Shown: positions 48,801 through 58,057 of the stretch, one piece after another
Layout of the letters: the number at the start of each line of letters is the position of its first letter
Numbering within the stretch: position 1 is the first letter of the stretch
Assembly: GCF_040712315.1 (NCBI RefSeq)
Contig: NC_134022.1
Location: 3,534,001 to 3,598,000 of the forward strand
Length of the DNA stretch: 64,000 nt
Reading direction: 5' to 3'
DNA from: Castanea sativa
Lineage: Eukaryota; Streptophyta; Magnoliopsida; Fagales; Fagaceae
Program-made: the position numbers and the translations under genes
Notes under the pieces: generated by a model
Databases searched by the model: none
Told to the model about the DNA's origin: nothing
What the model saw: only the letters and a program-made list of their open reading frames with translations

Positions 48801-49074
48801 TGAGAGATTTGTGAAAGAGGAGAGTTCAAGGCCATTGAGAGGCCTTTCGGCACCATTATGTTCAGCACATCAGATGGGGAGTTGTAGGATGGGGGTTGAT
48901 CCAAAGAAATCAGCGGTGAACCAGATGGGAGAAACATGGGAGGTAGAGGGATTGTTTGTGGCAGATACAAGTGTGTTTCCAACAGCTTTAGGTGTTAATC
49001 CAATGGTCACTGTTCAGGCTATTGCTTATTGCACTGCTCAATCAGCTCTTCAAGTTCTTAGGAAGAAAAATTAG
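35673..49074 (+). CDS. FAO: Long-chain fatty alcohol oxidase, copy 1 (three exons)
   Basis: Exons are 35673-35933, 36256-36525 and 47242-49074, all phase 0. They have GT-AG introns (CGA|GTAAGAT...TGTAG|GTG; CAG|GTTAGAG...CCAG|GTGGAT) and encode 787 residues, close to the family length of about 750. The exon 1 start ATGGAGTC matches copy 2. A hydrophobic segment (VALWVLSTWIGTLILCG, about residues 105-122) suggests membrane attachment. The FAD-binding GSGSGGG is near residue 284. The C-terminal GMC region has SAHQMGSCRMG (His about 720, likely catalytic) and ALGVNPM. FAO enzymes (EC 1.1.3.20) oxidise long-chain alcohols to aldehydes with O2, giving H2O2. There is no premature stop. Intron 2 is 10716 bp and full of transposons, so expression could be impaired. 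It is one of a tandem pair; the exact FAO subgroup is not determined. Confidence 0.95.
36811..36861. repeat. (AT)n microsatellite, about 51 bp
   Basis: Uninterrupted AT dinucleotides lie in intron 2 of FAO copy 1. The minus-strand Ile-Tyr frame over it is an artefact. Confidence 0.95.
37291..37438 (+). repeat. Filler sequence at the LINE 5' junction
   Basis: There are three pieces. 37291-37302 is the reverse complement of the first 12 bp of the LINE target duplication. 37303-37342 copies 37189-37228. 37344-37438 copies 37147-37241. The LINE proper begins immediately after. This looks like template switching onto nearby chromosomal DNA during insertion. Confidence 0.88.
37439..40129 (+). pseudogene. 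LINE ORF2 reverse transcriptase with a single in-frame stop
   Basis: The frame is open from 37439 to 40129 except for TAA at 38507-38509. It shows KAPGPDGFSMAFFQSCW (37850), LPKKVDAVEIKDFRPISLV (37990), LDVEKAYDHVSW (38230), GIRQGDPLSPLLF (38400), catalytic FADD in LLFADDTLIFCDAD (38545), and a C-terminal Cys/His motif CYMCKNCGESVDHLLLHC (39750). No RNase H follows, unlike the LINE at 21602. The few lesions indicate a younger insertion than the other LINE pieces. Confidence 0.93.
37439..40222 (+). mobile_element. L1-type LINE in FAO intron 2, 5'-truncated
   Basis: It is flanked by a perfect 19-bp duplication, AGTTAGCTCAATTGATAAA, at 37272-37290 and 40223-40241. It ends in TTACTTATCAC and an A run (40212-40222). 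It lies in the sense orientation of the host gene. The endonuclease region is missing. The target is the box A head of an older SINE. Confidence 0.95.
40223..40330 (+). repeat. SINE remnant split by the LINE
   Basis: AGTTAGCTCAATTGATAAAG, then TCTCTGATGGTTGAATAAGA, matches the head of the SINE at 21120-21283 (minus strand). Its first 19-20 bp are repeated at 37271-37290 as the LINE target duplication. The remainder is degraded. Confidence 0.65.
40331..41154. other. Intron 2 sequence without recognised features
   Basis: The stretch is AT-rich. Short frames at 40305-40565 and 40500-40730 have no domain and are probably chance. Confidence 0.5.
41155..42150 (+). repeat. Local direct duplication, unit about 412 bp
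   Basis: AGGACCTGAGTTTAGAAGAT starts at 41155 and 41567, and both units run through GTGGGCATTAATTTAAGTGA to ATTAGAGATTTGTGATACAA. The second unit contains a 181-bp MITE; the first shows the empty site TATTTATTAATATTAGAG near 41528. Apparent proteins here (41354-41575, 41660-41998) are repeat-derived. Confidence 0.9.
41943..42123. mobile_element. MITE, 181 bp, family M1
   Basis: A 9-bp duplication, ATTTATTAA, flanks it at 41934-41942 and 42124-42132. The ends and interior (ATATGTACGCTATATTTTTA; CAATAACAACT-like core; TTGTTGTAAAAATATT) match the element at 32000, but its sequence is more decayed. Confidence 0.85.
42300..42716. mobile_element. MITE with inverted repeats of about 145 bp, 417 bp long
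   Basis: The left end GGAGAAATTACACTTTACCA and the right end on the other strand, GGAGAAATTACAATTTACCA, continue as inverted arms to about 145 bp. The flanks TATAAATTA (42291-42299) and TACAAATTA (42717-42725) match at 8 of 9. FAO copy 2 has the empty site GTTACAAACTAGGGTGTCAC near 54847. Confidence 0.9.
43149..43878. mobile_element. Solo LTR, 730 bp, in FAO intron 2
   Basis: It begins TGTAAGTGCACAATTGCAC and ends TTTTACTCCCCACA, the same family as 28230-28923. It inserted in or beside an AT microsatellite (43121-43147), so the 5-bp duplication cannot be read. It is absent at the matching place in FAO copy 2. Confidence 0.88.
44175..44211. repeat. (AT)n microsatellite
   Basis: An AT dinucleotide run in FAO intron 2. 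A second run is at 44335-44369. The frames across them are artefacts. Confidence 0.93.
44613..44778. mobile_element. Probable hAT-like MITE, TTTGGATCC type
   Basis: The inverted ends are GTGTGTTTGGAT and, on the other strand, GTGTGCATTTGGAT. The interior (CGCTTATTTTGCTAAAATTG, GGGCCCATGAATAGTA) is shared with 46702-46885. The target duplication is unclear. Confidence 0.6.
45779..45825. repeat. (AT)n microsatellite
   Basis: About 46 bp of TA repeats in intron 2. A (TG)n run of about 22 bp follows at 46041-46062. Confidence 0.93.
46702..46885. mobile_element. Probable hAT-like MITE, second copy
   Basis: GGTCTGTTTGGGATCCGCTT opens it and AGCCAAACATACAC closes it. The interior matches 44613-44778 (GCTGAAACTGAAAACTT, GGACCCATGAATAGTA). 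Confidence 0.6.
46989..47205. mobile_element. Probable MITE next to the exon 3 acceptor
   Basis: The ends GTGCGTTTGTTTAGCACTC and ATCCAAACAAAACGTATG are inverted in part. The interior has GAACAGTG and TTTTGCTATAGTATTTTCGG. It lies within 40 bp of the FAO copy 1 exon 3 acceptor. Boundaries are approximate. Confidence 0.5.
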
Positions 49075-49379
49075 TGTTAGATTTTATACTTGTTAAGATT
49101 GCAACTTATTCCAATGTTTTCCTGTACGTCAATAACAGCTGACTGACTCCCTTGAGGCAGAGGCGTGGACATTATAAAGCTTCATGAATAAATTATACAC
49201 TAAAGTTAATAATACCAAAAGAAGAATATGGCAATTATGATCTTTGGGAGCTATTTTCTTCATTGCTTCTCAGATTTAAACAAATTAGCACATTATGATT
49301 ATGTTAACCCAGAAAAGAAAATCTCATACCAAAACAAAACACAAATCTTTTCACATGTTAAGGTATGGTTTGAAAGTTA
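49075..49379 (+). other. 3' flank of FAO copy 1
   Basis: The text after the stop (TGTTAGATTTTATACTTGTT; GACTCCCTTGAGGCAGAGGC; GGACATTATAAAGCTTCATGA) is shared with the 3' flank of copy 2 (57260-57420), so the duplicated block extends past the coding region. This is probably the 3' UTR. I see no certain polyadenylation signal. Confidence 0.6.
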
Positions 49380-50020
49380 CACCAAGGATAAATAAAAGGA
49401 GGATGTGGGAGTGTGGAGGGAAGTCACATCAGTCACACAAAACTTCTGCCCAATCTTATTATACAACTCCCAATAGCAATTAGAATACGCTCTAAAACCC
49501 AGGGGGTTGGTTGAGTTGATTGGGCTCTCGGTCTCAAGGTGCTTGTACTGGGCTCGACTGGGTGTGCTCCGTAGTTCGAGTCCTGCTACCTGCACTTTGA
49601 AAAGAATTTCCCGGGCTAGCACTTTACCTCTTTGTAGGCCCACTCGGCTCGAACAATGATTAGTTTCTGGTTGAAAGTTTTGAGGATACACTGTGCGAAA
49701 GCAAAAAGAATACGCTTTGAGAGTCTCGCCTTCCTTCATAGACATGGTGATCAAGGAATCAAAAGGCTTCGGAACTTAGCTACAAGTCACAAACCTCGCA
49801 CCAAAGGCTCTAATTAACTCATCATATCCGTGGATAGATTTCTTATCCAATCCATCAAACCATCTTATGGCTGTGGGTCCAATGCTTGAAGGAAAGATTT
49901 TGCACATCAGAGCCTCATTCTTGGAGTAGATGGTCATACTTTGATTGTAATGGCTAACATGCTTAACGGGATTAGACTTATTGTCTTAATTGACGAAGGT
50001 GGGACTTACAAACCTCTCTC
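49380..50020 (-). pseudogene. gag: Retrotransposon gag fragment, interrupted by a SINE
   Basis: Read on the minus strand from about 50020, the peptide has HVSHYNQSMTIYSKNEALMC, then FPSSIGPTAIRWFDGLDKKS, then YDELIRAFGARFVTC and MSMKEGETLKAYS. After the SINE it resumes with AYSNCYWELYNKIG near 49480. This is the conserved retrotransposon gag region of plant Gypsy elements. Stops are present and no pol is attached. Confidence 0.85.
49492..49706 (+). mobile_element. tRNA-derived SINE inserted in the gag fragment
   Basis: The head TTGGTTGAGTTGATTGGGC is box A-like, and AGTTCGAGTCCTGC about 50 nt on is a good box B. AGAATACGCT flanks it at 49482-49491 and 49707-49716. The exact start may be up to 10 bp later. 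It is a different family from the SINE at 21120. Confidence 0.82.
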
Positions 50021-52439
50021 GATCTCCTCAAAGAAAGGAGAACGAGAAATTTGTTGCAGTGCCTTACTCAATGTGTCATTCCCCATGTTATGCAAGGTGG
50101 AAGGCTCACCTCAATTCTTGGGCACTCGGTTCCATCTCGAGGAAGTCGCCCTTTCTACTGTTCAATGAGGAGAAAACTCTCTTTGCTTATACCTATGCGA
50201 GGGGAATCCACCCTCTCTCTGAATGCACAAGGGGGGGAGTCCGACCTCTCGCTATACCTATGAGGTGGGGAGACTAATCTTTCCCTATACGTCTGAGGTG
50301 GGGAGGCTAACCTTTCCTACTTTGCTGCCGATGGTGAAGCGTGTTCTCTCGACCACAGGAATTCCTGCCACCTGGGCTATTCTCCTGTCAATCCTTGAGG
50401 CATTCCCGATCTCCATCTCAGGAATTGTTGATTGGTAAGTAAAGTTTTTAAAATTCTATTGATAAGTGGTATCTATAAAATACATTTGCTAAATTTTCTA
50501 CAAAGTATTTTTGTCTTCAAGGTTGAGATCATTGTTCTAAGCTGGTCACATTTCAAAAATAATTGGCTACTTTTTGAATCTTTGGAGGCGTGCATGCTCA
50601 CTCAGTGTTAAGGATTTCGGCTTAAGATCTCTGTTTCAGAGGGTGTGTTTGAAATCCAACAATTCCTTAACAAAACTAAAGCAACCCAGTTCACTAAACC
50701 TCATATATAACTCCAAAAAAGTTAGAAACCTCAACAGCACTACCATTCCAAAGTCCCAACCTTGCCAATAGATACTAATCTAGATAGACAAATCCAAACG
50801 AAACTCACATAACCCAAATACAAGAAAAACAACACAAAAACAAAAACAAAATGGAGACAAAGCCACACACAACTCATAGAAAATACAAAATCCCATAGAC
50901 AGACCCATTAATCTTTTGTGAATTCAAATTTAGTACTAAAGGAAAAGAGAGATACAGAGGTTTAAGAGGATGAGAAGTGTTGGGAGAAGAAGCAAGCAGT
51001 GGGAGGATTTTTGCCAATTCCATCATTTCTGAAAGGATTTCAAATCAATGGATTTGCACATCTCAAATCCTACTTAGATTTGGGCTAAATCCAAATCCAT
51101 CTCTTTTTAAGTAACCAAAACAAATTTGGATTTGGGCATCTCAAATCCAAATCCATAGGCCCAAATCTAGGCATCCAAACAGAGCATAAGGAAACTGAAT
51201 TAAATCATATACATGAAGACATTTTTTTTTTTTTACAAAAAAAAGTATTCAGACCTCTTCAAGTATCTAACTATTCTTTCAAATATATGCAGTCCCTTAT
51301 CTCAAAGGTTATTACAAGGAGTAATCCTTTGGAGGTGGCTTGAAAATGCTGCCAAGAGGTTTCGAATCCAGAATCTTTTGGATATCATAAGATCTTAGAA
51401 ACCACTTAGCCAATCCCTTGGGGTTCATGAAGATGAAGTTAATTTAAGTTCTCCTACAATTTTTTTTTTTCTATTACTGTCTTTTCAGTGAATTAGAAGT
51501 CAATTTTAAAAAGAATTTTCACTGCCTTCTTCATTTAGAGTGCAAATTAATCTTGAATGGTTTAAAATAAATGCCTCTCATCTTCTACTTTTTTCTTTTT
51601 TAGTATTCAATTGCATATGAAGGCAGCTTAATGTATGTAGTATAGTAATTTTTTATTTTCAATTTTTTTATTAATTTCTTTTTTATGTGTGTGTGGGCTA
51701 GTACCAATTAATGGATTTTTTAATGAAGTTAATTGTGTTGAATATATTTTGGAAGCAATTCATTTTTGTGATAATGCAAACAAGAACAACATAATATATA
51801 TATATATATAATCTTAAACAAGAACACAAATAGATTCAATAGACAAAATCAATTTATATATATGTATATAAGACGAAATCTGTAAAATAATTAAATAATT
51901 TACAGACTAGATGCTTGAAGAATAACTAGCTGAAAGCAGATTTTGCCCCTTACACAATATGTGGTACTTAAATAATTACGGACGTTTGCCTCCTAGAATA
52001 AAATGATTAACAACATGGAGACGAAACATTGCAATATCTGTGCTTAGCGAGCAAACTGAACTATATCTCTTTCTCTCTCTTTGACACTATGCAGATGTAT
52101 GCACAAAAATATTTTCTTTGAAGTTTTTCAGCCAAAAGTTGTTTTTATGAATAAGTGACTATGAATATATTCATTGGTGAACATACATATTGTTAGGGAA
52201 AAACTGTTGCGTATAAGCTTATTGACTCAAAAAATAAATAATAAAATATAATTTTTTGGACAAGATAACCCAATCCATACATGCCTAAGCCCAAACAAAT
52301 ACCCAACCCATAAACCTATCAACATTTTTCTAACAAATTGTTCTTCACATGGATTTCAAGCTTAATAAGAGTTACACATTGATTAAGATATACACTTTCT
52401 CACTTAAAATTGTTGACATGCAGGTATAAAAAGAAAAGA
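50021..52439. other. Intergenic stretch between the FAO copies
   Basis: At about 50250-50320 a 33-bp unit (TATACCTATGAGGTGGGGAG) is repeated in tandem beside the gag fragment. Positions 50780-51190 carry the same dispersed repeat as 1-558, with dense CAAATCCAAATCC text and a closing ATCCAAACAGAGCAT. Positions 51200-52439 are AT-rich with no supported gene. Confidence 0.45.
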
Positions 52440-53060
52440 TATGGGATTATAGAAGGATGCTTGGTTCAAGAGTGTCTGGTGCAATGCCCTCATAGCATAC
52501 ACATTATTTGACTTTTAAGTGTGAAATTACCATTGGAGTACTTTCTTATTTGGTGGACTTGATAATTTATACTGCAAAACAAAACCATTGTATAACTCAA
52601 TTTTCCATTCGCCTGGCATCTTCCACTACTTTGGAACTTGATGGCTCTTTAATCCACATAGTTTCGAATCTGAAAGGCCTAACAAAATGGGGGCAGAGGT
52701 CTGACTTGGGAGCAACCAATAAATATCTCACTCCCACTTTTGGAAACATGAATTGCCACTCCTGGTTTAATATTCCCTCATGCTACACTTACTATTGAAA
52801 TCTCCAAATTGTTAGCGAAGGACTAACAAAGGAATCCACAACATTTTTTGACCAGTTCCCAAAAAGATTGCTTTCCCATTAAGGGAATGAGGGCCATAAA
52901 CAGAGCATAGCATCCAAGCTTGCTCAGGAGTCAGGAGGGTCAAATACACCAAAGAAGCCACCAAATTTTTATTAGAATACACTAATCCCCCATTCTCTAC
53001 AAACTACTTCACCTTCAGCTTCGACACAAAAACTATATACAAAGTCAATCCTCTGCTTTA
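52440..53060 (-). pseudogene. Decayed LINE fragment (endonuclease to linker region)
   Basis: On the minus strand, short stretches resemble an L1 endonuclease and the following linker: GGLVYSNKNLVASLVYL, WMLCSVYGPHSLNGK (near 52900) and PFRFETMWIKEPSS (near 52650). They lie in different frames with many stops. No RT motif follows. The call rests on remembered family patterns. Confidence 0.5.
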
Positions 53061-53724
53061 TCCAATCTATTTTATTGGAACTAACTTTTGTTTCCACCAA
53101 TAAAACTAAATCCAGACATTTTTTTACCTATATATGAGGGATCTGAGGAAAACAACATATTTACCCATATATATAGTTTTTGACGACATTTTTTCCTATA
53201 TATATTTACCTACTTCCTTTGACGGACTTTTTTTTTTTCCCTCTCAACTTTTCCCTCTTAAGTAAAAATGTTAATTACACAGTCTAGAGGCAAATCCGCA
53301 TTGACCGCACCTACCACTTAATCCCAAATGCATACCTAATAGTCTATAACACCATTATCATAAATTATATTTTACATCTTTTTTATAAACTATTGTTGTA
53401 GCCAATTTTTACTGGTTTTTATTTGAGCCCACTATTAACAAACAAACAGTCAAACATTACATTTTCACTTATTAATAACCACTCATTATATCAGCAGTTT
53501 GTAACAATAACATTTTCCTTAATTTGAGCTTAAACCTTTAAAGGAAATTTCTGAGAAGAAACTTAGAAGCGTTGGCATCCGCAGTTGGGGGAAGTAACAA
53601 CAGATTTTTTTTTTTAGTTCAACACACAATCATTGAGTCCTTTCTTAATTTCCAAGTCAATGGCCCCACTGAATGAAGCTTATTGCTTTCTCAATAAGCA
53701 AATTAATAGTAGTACACTTTTTAT
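53061..53724. other. Upstream region of FAO copy 2
   Basis: I see no gene. The hairpin MITE found upstream of copy 1 is absent. From about 53690 the sequence becomes similar to the copy 1 promoter. Confidence 0.5.
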
Positions 53725-53733
53725 ATTATAAAC
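53725..53733 (+). promoter_or_regulatory. TATA-like box of FAO copy 2
   Basis: ATTATAAAC is 55 bp before the ATG, in the same context as the copy 1 box (AAACCCC...CTTTCATTCTTA). Confidence 0.6.
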
Positions 53734-53786
53734 CCCGAAGGTCTTTCATTCTTAAAAGCTCTCACTAACAAACAAGCAAGCAAAAT

Positions 53787-55072
53787 ATGGAGTCAAGTGG
53801 TGCTTGTAGAGATGTTTGCTTCTCACCTTCAAAGACTAATGGAAGAGAAAAAGTAAATTCTTTGTCCTCTTGGGAGATGGATTCACTCATTGCTCTTTGT
53901 GACACCTTCTTGCCGTCCATTGATGTTTCCAACCTTACAATTAATGACTCTGTTGTCAAATTCTACACCACTTCTGCTTCTATGGCTGGCACTCCAGAAC
54001 GAGTAAGATTATACATATCCATACCCATTTTAATTATTTTTCTGACAATTACATACATGGGGAAGTGTTTCAAATCTTGATTCTTCTCGTAAAGAAGACT
54101 AAACAATATCACTAAATTAGAAAACTCTTAGCCTATTACAAGCATATATCTTAAGTTGTTGGAAAATAAAGATTTTGGAAAGTAATTTTACAAAAAAAAA
54201 TATATACAATTTTTGCCGTTGTCGTTTAGACCCATGTTGTTGAAGTTGAAGTGTTTTTTTTTTTTTTTTTTTTTTTTCTTATGTACAAGTACTTGAACAT
54301 ACATGTAGGTTGGGGCACTGATAAGCGACAGACTGAAACACCCAAAGAAGTGGCTTATGAGAGTGGCATTATGGGTGTTATCAACTTGGATTGGGACCTT
54401 AATACTATGTGGGAGAGCAAGCCTTTCTAGTCAATTTCCATACTTTCAAAGATTTTCTCAGGTATCACCACAAAAAAGAGAAGAAATAGTGCTTTCATTA
54501 TCTCTTAGTTATTTCTATCTACTAAGAATGCTCAGCAAGGCCATGAAGATTCTCACACTCTATGCTTTCTTCACTCAGGTTAGAATTAATTATTTGGAAT
54601 TGTGTTAATGTTAGTATTCTTCCAGCATATATGATTATATGGTATACTTGTATTATATAATTTATTAATCCGATGCATGCTGAACACATGGACACACCCA
54701 CTTAATAAGAGAGAGCAAATAATATAGTTTGTAATATGTATGTAGTAAAAATTCTTACAAGAGTATTATACAGAAAAAGAAATTAAAACTTCCATTATTT
54801 TTATATGAGTCTTGGTAGGAGATTATAAATTTTAATATATAAATGTTACAAACTAGGGTGTCACTACTCACCAAATACAAAAAAGTAATTCATATATTCA
54901 TTTATTAAAATATTGAAATTTACCAATCACATTCATTATCATAACAATTTGTAGTAGAATATGTAGTAACTTTAGCATTTTTCATTTTAGATCTTCCACC
55001 CATCATCTAAGAATTCATCACTAATCATATTTAAATTATCTTCATAAATAAGTATATAATAAATATTAATGG

Positions 55073-55121
<49 letters not shown>

Positions 55122-57260
55122 GTATATAAAAACATGCTAATATGGCATTATTAGAAAATGTCCTAGGACCAACCTATCATGAACAGCGAGAGTTATAAGA
55201 CTAGCAATTATTCTATTGCTTGCCAAAAATTTTAATACTAGAAATTTTTTTTTTTTTTTTTAATGATGATATACTGGCATACTAATTACCAATACCAATA
55301 TTCAATTTGATATCTGTAATTCCAGATTTTCAGAAAAAAAAAAATGTTTAGTTGCGTATTCAGGAAAATTCATGTATATAAGTTCAACTCTGATCCTACA
55401 TTGCCAAATTAACGTGTTCAGGTAGATGGGAAGGATGAGAACCTATCATGGAAAGCAATTGACTATAGTGGACCCGACCCAGAATTCAAAACCCAAATAG
55501 AACAGTCAAAGCCATTAAAAATAAATGGATCTGAAGAATCTGATGAAGAAGAAGATGGTGGTAAAGAATTGTTGTATGGACCTCTTTACAGAGGCCTCAT
55601 CAATCTAAAAAAACCACGGAACATGGCTGCAAATACTCTACATCGACTTGGATTTCCTGTCTCAGTTCTTTCTCAGAAAACCAATCCTCCCAGCCTATCT
55701 TATCCTTCTTTAATTATCCAATGTGATGCAGTAGTGATTGGCTCTGGCTCAGGTGGTGGTGTTGTTGCTGGTGTTCTAGCGAAGGCCGGTTACAAAGTGC
55801 TTGTATTGGAGAAAGGAAATTATTGTGCCAGGAAAAATCTCTCTCTTCTTGAAGGCCCAACTTTGGATCAAATGTACCTGTCCAGTGGTTTGTTGGCAAC
55901 TGATGATATGGGTGTATTAGTACTTGCAGGCTCCACAGTCGGCGGAGGCTCTACAATTAACTGGTCAGCTTCAATTAAGACACCCCAGCATGTAATTAAT
56001 GAATGGTGTGATCGCTATGAACTTGAACTATTTGGCAGTGAACTGTACAAAGAAGCTTTGGATGTTGTCTGTGAAAAAATGGGAGTTCAGTCCAAATTCC
56101 AAGATGAAGGATTCAATAATGCGGTCTTGAGACAAGGTTGTCGAGAATTGGGTTATCCTGTGAAAAACATACCAAGAAATTCACCGCCGGATCATTATTG
56201 TGGTTGGTGTTGTCTTGGCTGCAAGGATGGAAGAAAGAAAGGCACGTCCGAAACATGGCTTGTGGACTTGGTAAATTCAGGCAATGGTGCAATTCTTCCC
56301 GGTTGTGAGGCCATTAAAGTCTTAACCAAGACAAAGAAAGGAAGAGATAGGAAGACAGCAACTGGGGTTGCTTTCGAATTTGAGTACAACGGAGCAAAAG
56401 ACATTGCTGTGATAGAGTCGAAGGTGACTATAGTTGCGTGTGGCGCCATCAGTACACCTGCATTGTTGAAAAAAAGTGGCTTGAAGAATGGTAACATTGG
56501 TAAGAACTTGCATCTCCATCCAGTGACAATGGCATGGGGCTACTTTCCAGATACACCTTTACCCAATGTTTGGCCAGAGGAAGACAAGAAGAGCTATGAA
56601 GGAGGGATAATGACAGCAATGTCTACAGTTGTGGCAAATTTGGATGGGTCTGGATATGGTGCCATAATACAGACGCCTTCATTGCACCCTGGTACATTCT
56701 CAATTTTAATGCCATGGATTTCTGGGACAGATATAAAAAACAGAATGTGCAGGTTTTCTAGGACTGCCCATATATTTGCATTGGCAAGGGATAAAGGATC
56801 AGGAACAGTGGTTTCACCAAACTCAATCAATTACCAAATGGAAGTTTCTGATGAAGAGAATCTAAAGACAGGGCTAGAAAAGATACTGAGGATATTGACA
56901 GCAGCAGGAGCTGAAGAAATTGGGACTCATCACTGCCAAGGAAAGACCTTAAACGTGAAGAACGTGGGCTCAACTGAATTTGAGAGGTTTGTGAAAGAGG
57001 AGAGTTCCAGGGCATTGAGAGGCCTTTCGATGCCGATATGTTCAGCACATCAGATGGGGAGTTGTAGGATGGGGGTTGATGTAAAGAAATCAGTGGTGAA
57101 CCAGATGGGAGAAACATGGGAGGTAGAGAGATTGTTTGTGGCAGATACAAGTGTGTTTCCAACAGCTTTAGGTGTTAATCCAATGGTCACTGTTCAGGCT
57201 ATAGCTTATTGCACTGCTCAATCAGCTCTCCAAGTTCTTAGGGGGAAAATCCAGTGTTAG
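53787..57260 (+). CDS. FAO: Long-chain fatty alcohol oxidase, copy 2 (three exons)
   Basis: Exons are 53787-54002, 54309-54578 and 55422-57260, encoding 774 residues without a stop. Splice sites match copy 1 (CGA|GTAAGAT; TGTAG|GTTGGG; CAG|GTTAGAA; TTCAG|GTAGAT). The hydrophobic segment VALWVLSTWIGTLILCG, FAD-binding GSGSGGG, SAHQMGSCRMG and ALGVNPM are all present, so the enzyme should be a membrane-associated FAD fatty alcohol oxidase. Exon 1 is 15 codons shorter than in copy 1 and its first 20 residues differ. Intron 2 is 843 bp and free of large insertions, so this copy has the more normal gene structure. The C-terminal 150 residues differ from copy 1 much more than the middle of exon 3 does. 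Confidence 0.96.
55075..55127. repeat. (AT)n/(GTAT)n microsatellite
   Basis: TA repeats followed by GTAT repeats in intron 2 of FAO copy 2. Confidence 0.92.
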
Positions 57261-57586
57261 ATTTTTTACTTGTTGAGGATAGCAAACTAGTTAATTCCAA
57301 TGTTTTCATTGACTCCCTCGAGGCAGAGGCTCGAGGACATTATAAAGCTTCATGAGCACACCAGAGTAAATAATACCAAAAGAAGAACAAGGCAATTATG
57401 ATCTTTGAGGATTATTTTCTTTAACTATCTCATTATGTTTAAAATAAACAAAAGTAAAAAAAAAAAAAAAAAATGAAAACCCATCTCATACCAAAATAAA
57501 AACAAATATTTCACCACATATTTGTGATGTGGATTGAGAGTGACGCGAAGGATATTATGATTTTATTGTATTGATCTTATAAATTA
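57261..57586 (+). other. 3' flank of FAO copy 2
   Basis: It is similar to the copy 1 3' flank as far as about 57420 (GACTCCCTCGAGGCAGAGGC; GGACATTATAAAGCTTCATGA). An A run follows at 57457-57473. Confidence 0.55.
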
Positions 57587-57763
57587 GAGAAACGATATGT
57601 CCACAACATTTTCACAACATTTTTACAACAAGTCCTATATGGCAAGTTGTTACTGGTTGTTATTGTTAAGGCAAAAAAGTTATCCTAGTGTTAGGTTCAA
57701 ATTTGAACCAATAACAACTAACCACCTATGATTTGTTGTAAAAATGTTGTGGACTAATGTGTC
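57587..57763. mobile_element. MITE, family M1, third copy
   Basis: It opens GAGAAACGATATGTCCACAA and carries ACAACAAGTCCTATATGGCA and TTTGTTGTAAAAATGTTGTG near the right end, like 32000-32178. The last few bases and the target duplication are decayed, so the right boundary is approximate. Confidence 0.75.
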
Positions 57764-57917
57764 AATTTTTAAGCATGTGAGAAAAGAGTAATTAAGAAAT
57801 ACATTTATTATATTGTTAAAGTGATATCAAATATTAGACTTGTTACGATAGTTTGTAAACACTTTATAATAAAATGGGTAATAAACATCACTTGATTATT
57901 GGAAAAAAGATAAAATT

Positions 57918-58057
57918 GGGGTCTGTTTGGTCTCTAATCTCAAACTCACAATTTTATATTTTAAACAACTTTATACACTTTTTCATACACTTTTTCACCC
58001 ACACAAATTTCAAAAAACTACAAAAATCTCATCTCAAACTATTCTACCAAACACCCC
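57918..58057. mobile_element. Small MITE, about 140 bp
   Basis: The ends GGGGTCTGTTTGGT and ACCAAACACCCCT are inverted, and the interior has CTCAAACTCACAA versus ATCTCAAACTATTC. No target duplication is evident. Confidence 0.6.

Noticed and set aside
48015..48982. Antisense ORFs opposite FAO exon 3 (and equivalents at 55714-57162)
   Set aside because: They are mirrored in both paralogs simply because the sense strand is conserved. They have no domains or independent promoter signals.
52508..52798. 96-residue plus-strand ORF between the FAO genes
   Set aside because: The opposite strand shows decayed LINE motifs, and this frame appears to be its shadow.
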